Source of the DNA: Cytophagaceae bacterium
GTDB lineage: Bacteria; Bacteroidota; Bacteroidia; Cytophagales; Spirosomataceae
Assembly: GCA_027486845.1 (NCBI GenBank)
Contig: JAIXOL010000002.1
Coordinates: forward strand, 1 to 44,049
DNA: 44,049 bases
Direction: 5' to 3'
Shown here: positions 41,849 to 44,049 of the stretch, in pieces
How the letters are laid out: every line of letters begins with the position of its first letter
Position numbering within the stretch: position 1 is the first letter of the stretch
Program-made: the position numbers and the translations under genes
The notes under the pieces: model-generated
What the model saw: only the letters and a program-made list of their open reading frames with translations
What the model was told of the DNA's origin: nothing
Database searches by the model: none

Positions 41849-43273
41849 ATGATAAAACCAATAAAACGATATATTTCACCGAAAACAGTCATTTTGCTGG
41901 TTTTTGTCTTGAATTTGACCATATTTCAGTCATTTTCACAAAAAACAGAAGTCTTTAGTTTTCTGGATTTTCAAGATATAATTCTTAAAAACCACCCAGT
42001 AATTAAGCAGGCAAATTTGTATTTGGATGATGCCAAAGCGGAAATGATGCAAGCTCGTGGACAATTTGATCCAAAACTCGCCACAACATTCGGCAGAAAA
42101 GCTCTTGACGGTAAAGATTATTACAACCGCTTTGAAAGTACTTTGAAAGTGCCGATTTATAGCGGTATTGAGATAAAAGGAGGTTTTGAACAAAATACAG
42201 GCACTCGCCTTTTTCCCGAAGAATCGGCAGGTTTGATTTTTAGTGGCGTAAGTGTGCCCCTCGGACAAGGTCTTTTGATTGATGCCCGTAGAAATACGCT
42301 TCTTCAAGCGAGACTCCTTAATAATATTGCACAAGCTGAGCGACAAAAAATTATCAACAAGTTTATTTTCTCGGCCGCAAAAGATTATTGGGAGTGGTAT
42401 CTGAGTTATCAGAAACTGAAACTTAACCAAGAGGCCTATCAAATGGCAGAAGACCGTTTTAAGCTTTTAAGCGAACGTGCCAAAATAGGCGAAATTGCTG
42501 CTATTGATAGTGTAGAAGCCGCTATTACGGTGCAAGACCGACAAGTTAATCTCGAACAATCGAAGCTTGAGTTTCAGAATGGAGCGTTGGCTATCTCTAA
42601 TTATCTTTGGAATAAAAGCGAACAAGCACTCGAATTGGATGCGAATTTTATTCCACAAACAATCAATCCAATGGCCATTGAACGCCAAAAGGTTGATGAT
42701 ATTTTGAGAAATTTGGAGCAAAACCATCCAGAAATTGCTAAAATTATTTTGAAGCAAAAGCAACTTCAAATCGAAGAGAAATTTAGAATGGAAATGCTCA
42801 AGCCTAAGTTTGATGTAAACTTCAATTTACTTCGTGTGCCAGCGGGCTATCAGAAAGAAGGCTCGGTTGCGAGTGGCTTCTTGCTCAATAATCATAAATT
42901 CGGAGTAAATTTTGAAATGCCTATTTTGCTCCGAAAAGAACGAGGAAAATTACAATCGGTCAGAATTAAGCAATTACAGACTACTTTCGAGAAAGATATT
43001 GTAGGAAGAGAACTGAAAATTAGCGTTGAAAGTGCTTATAATGAAGTAATTAATTTGGCCAAACAAATTGAGTTTCAAATCATAGCAAACGCCAATCAAG
43101 AGAAATTACTAGCTGCCGAAAGGCAAAAGTTTTTAATCGGAGAAAGCACCTTGTTTTTGATAAATTCGAGAGAAACAAAGTTGATTGATATGAAAACTAA
43201 ACTCGAAAGTCTGAAATCCAAGTACGAAAAAGCGATAGCGACACTACAATATTCGGGTGCAGTACAATTTTAA
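41849..43273 (+). CDS. TolC-family outer membrane efflux/secretion channel
   Basis: The 474-residue protein has a signal peptide ending SFSQ (about residue 31) and the repeated helical pattern of TolC-type proteins: FQDIILKNHPVIKQANLYLD near the start, the strand-rich FDPKLATTFG segment, and long helices such as RFKLLSERAKIGEIAAIDSV and EKLLAAERQKFLIGEST, which carry the two half repeats. Proteins of this family trimerise into a barrel and tunnel. It completes the ABC, adaptor, channel trio. The word AATAACTAGTAATAAATTAC ends three bases before the ATG. A strong terminator follows. Confidence 0.93.
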   Translation: MIKPIKRYISPKTVILLVFVLNLTIFQSFSQKTEVFSFLDFQDIILKNHPVIKQANLYLDDAKAEMMQARGQFDPKLATTFGRKALDGKDYYNRFESTLKVPIYSGIEIKGGFEQNTGTRLFPEESAGLIFSGVSVPLGQGLLIDARRNTLLQARLLNNIAQAERQKIINKFIFSAAKDYWEWYLSYQKLKLNQEAYQMAEDRFKLLSERAKIGEIAAIDSVEAAITVQDRQVNLEQSKLEFQNGALAISNYLWNKSEQALELDANFIPQTINPMAIERQKVDDILRNLEQNHPEIAKIILKQKQLQIEEKFRMEMLKPKFDVNFNLLRVPAGYQKEGSVASGFLLNNHKFGVNFEMPILLRKERGKLQSVRIKQLQTTFEKDIVGRELKISVESAYNEVINLAKQIEFQIIANANQEKLLAAERQKFLIGESTLFLINSRETKLIDMKTKLESLKSKYEKAIATLQYSGAVQF

Positions 43274-43291
43274 GTAATGAGTTATAAAACT

Positions 43292-43331
43292 AATAAAGAG
43301 CGATAAACTGATGATTTATCGCCCTTATTTT
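43292..43331 (+). terminator. Rho-independent terminator of the secretion operon
   Basis: GCGATAAA at 43300-43307 is the exact inverse of TTTATCGC at 43315-43322. Flanking AATAAAGA/CCTTATTT pairs partly extend it and a T-rich tail follows. Confidence 0.85.
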
Positions 43332-43486
43332 TTTGTGGTTTTATTGCTTCAACAAGTCGCTCTGCTAGGTTTTCCTTCCTATTTATCCCCTACCTGCCTT
43401 CGTAAACCTATGAAGCAAAGAAAATAACTAATAAAATATGTGACTATTGTATTGGTCGGTAAGTCTTATAAATAGATATGAAAATT

Positions 43487-43610
43487 GAATATACGTAATA
43501 GTAATTGAAAGGGATTGAAAGTGCCGTTTAATAAATAAAACATTTTGAATGAATAGCTGCGTATATTCCTTTATTTTGAAAATTTTTACGCAATTGTTGC
43601 GTATATATTC
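43487..43610. repeat. Repeated GCGTATAT words upstream of the last gene
   Basis: GAATATACG at 43487-43495 is the inverse of CGTATATTC at 43560-43568, and GCGTATATATTC recurs at 43599-43610. They lie in a 354-base intergenic stretch (43274-43627) with no other recognisable content apart from the operon terminator. Confidence 0.45.
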
Positions 43611-43627
43611 TCGTTACCTGCAAGCAT

Positions 43628-44049
43628 ATGAAAACTAACTTGACAAAACAGAATATTAAGAAATGGACATTTAAAATATTCTTTTATGCCTCTATTCTTA
43701 TCGCCATATTAACAATTCCCGTAATTGGACAATGTGAATGTGAAACAAAACGTTTTTGGGCTAACAAGGACTACTTAGATATAGTTTTACTTTCAGGATT
43801 TGCATTACTGTTAATACAGTTTTTTGTATTCTTTGCTGACTTTGTTAAAGACATTTTCAAGCGACTTACAAATAGACCAACAGATAGCATTCATTTTAAA
43901 ATTTACTTTTTATCATTACTAATTGGATTTCTTTGGATATTGCTTGTTTCAAAATATGTAAGTGATGGTGAATGCAATATTCTGACAGGACCGTCAGACA
44001 GTGGAATGACAATAGCCTTGTTTGTCGCAACCGCTATAAATTATTGGAA
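43628..44049 (+). CDS. Membrane protein of unknown function (runs off right edge)
   Basis: ATG at 43628 opens a frame that stays open to the window end, giving at least 140 residues. Three hydrophobic segments are visible (FYASILIAILTIPVIG near 23-40, LLSGFALLLIQFFVFFADF near 60-80, IYFLSLLIGFLWILLVSKY near 100-120), separated by short polar parts, one with a Cys-Glu-Cys pair. I do not recognise a family. The C-terminus lies outside the window. The upstream GCGTATAT words are unlike those of other genes here and may belong to a separate mobile or accessory cassette. Confidence 0.65.
   Translation, partial: MKTNLTKQNIKKWTFKIFFYASILIAILTIPVIGQCECETKRFWANKDYLDIVLLSGFALLLIQFFVFFADFVKDIFKRLTNRPTDSIHFKIYFLSLLIGFLWILLVSKYVSDGECNILTGPSDSGMTIALFVATAINYW

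Noticed and set aside
43560-43630. Integron attC-like site suggested by GTTACCT and palindromes near the last gene
   Set aside because: The core words do not match the GTTRRRY and RYYYAAC boxes, and no paired site is visible.

Overview
The window looks like a chromosomal segment of a Bacteroidota bacterium of low GC, probably a cytophagal related to Emticicia, Arcicella or other Spirosomaceae. The evidence is a SusC/SusD pair, a type IX secretion (gliding-type) C-terminal domain, DUF1080 and DUF2911 proteins, several TAnnTTTG-type -7 promoter boxes, AT-rich start regions without a Shine-Dalgarno motif, and many short palindromic intergenic repeats. The exact genus is inference. I saw no rRNA, tRNA or CRISPR array.

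Left part (1-9 kb): the start of a probable IS1182-type transposase runs off the left edge. Then come a lipoprotein, a small exported protein, pth, pyrR (followed by a small membrane reading frame with a +1 frameshift), an AONS-family PLP enzyme, an MFS exporter coupled to a DUF1684 protein, a PglD/NeuD-type acyltransferase, moaD and a ModF-like double ABC ATPase.

9-15 kb: a T9SS-sorted surface protein faces a sulfite-oxidation operon, made of a SorA-like molybdenum enzyme and a c-type cytochrome. Upstream of that operon lie the broken C-terminus of a YeiH/UPF0324 sulfate-exporter-type protein and the first 16 codons of a LysR regulator, which look like a deletion scar. An ABM-domain protein and a 70-residue cationic peptide with a Gly-Gly leader motif follow.

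14-27.7 kb is a carbohydrate-utilisation locus: a divergent AraC regulator, SusC, SusD, a DUF1080 protein, a TIM-barrel isomerase/epimerase, a double DUF1080 protein, a GH3 enzyme and a Tat-type Gfo/Idh/MocA dehydrogenase. DUF1080 (3-keto-glycoside hydrolase/lyase) with Gfo/Idh/MocA suggests glycoside breakdown through 3-keto intermediates. Two dead genes sit inside it: the N-terminal third of an Old Yellow Enzyme-type flavin oxidoreductase, and a GxxExxY-family gene embedded in palindromic repeats.

27.7-37.8 kb is mostly housekeeping: an acyl-CoA ligase, a DUF2911 protein, prfA, a repeat-disrupted four-helix-bundle (S23) gene, rdgB, a second AraC paralogue, pruA, a YuiH-type molybdenum enzyme and an S41-like peptidase.

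38-43.3 kb is a three-gene type I secretion-like operon (ABC exporter, HlyD-like adaptor, TolC-like channel). Its ABC ATPase has lost the key Walker A, Walker B and H-loop residues, which makes it the most unusual protein in the window. A partial membrane protein runs off the right edge. Dispersed repeats repeatedly abut start codons or invade small genes, and they form the other unusual theme here.
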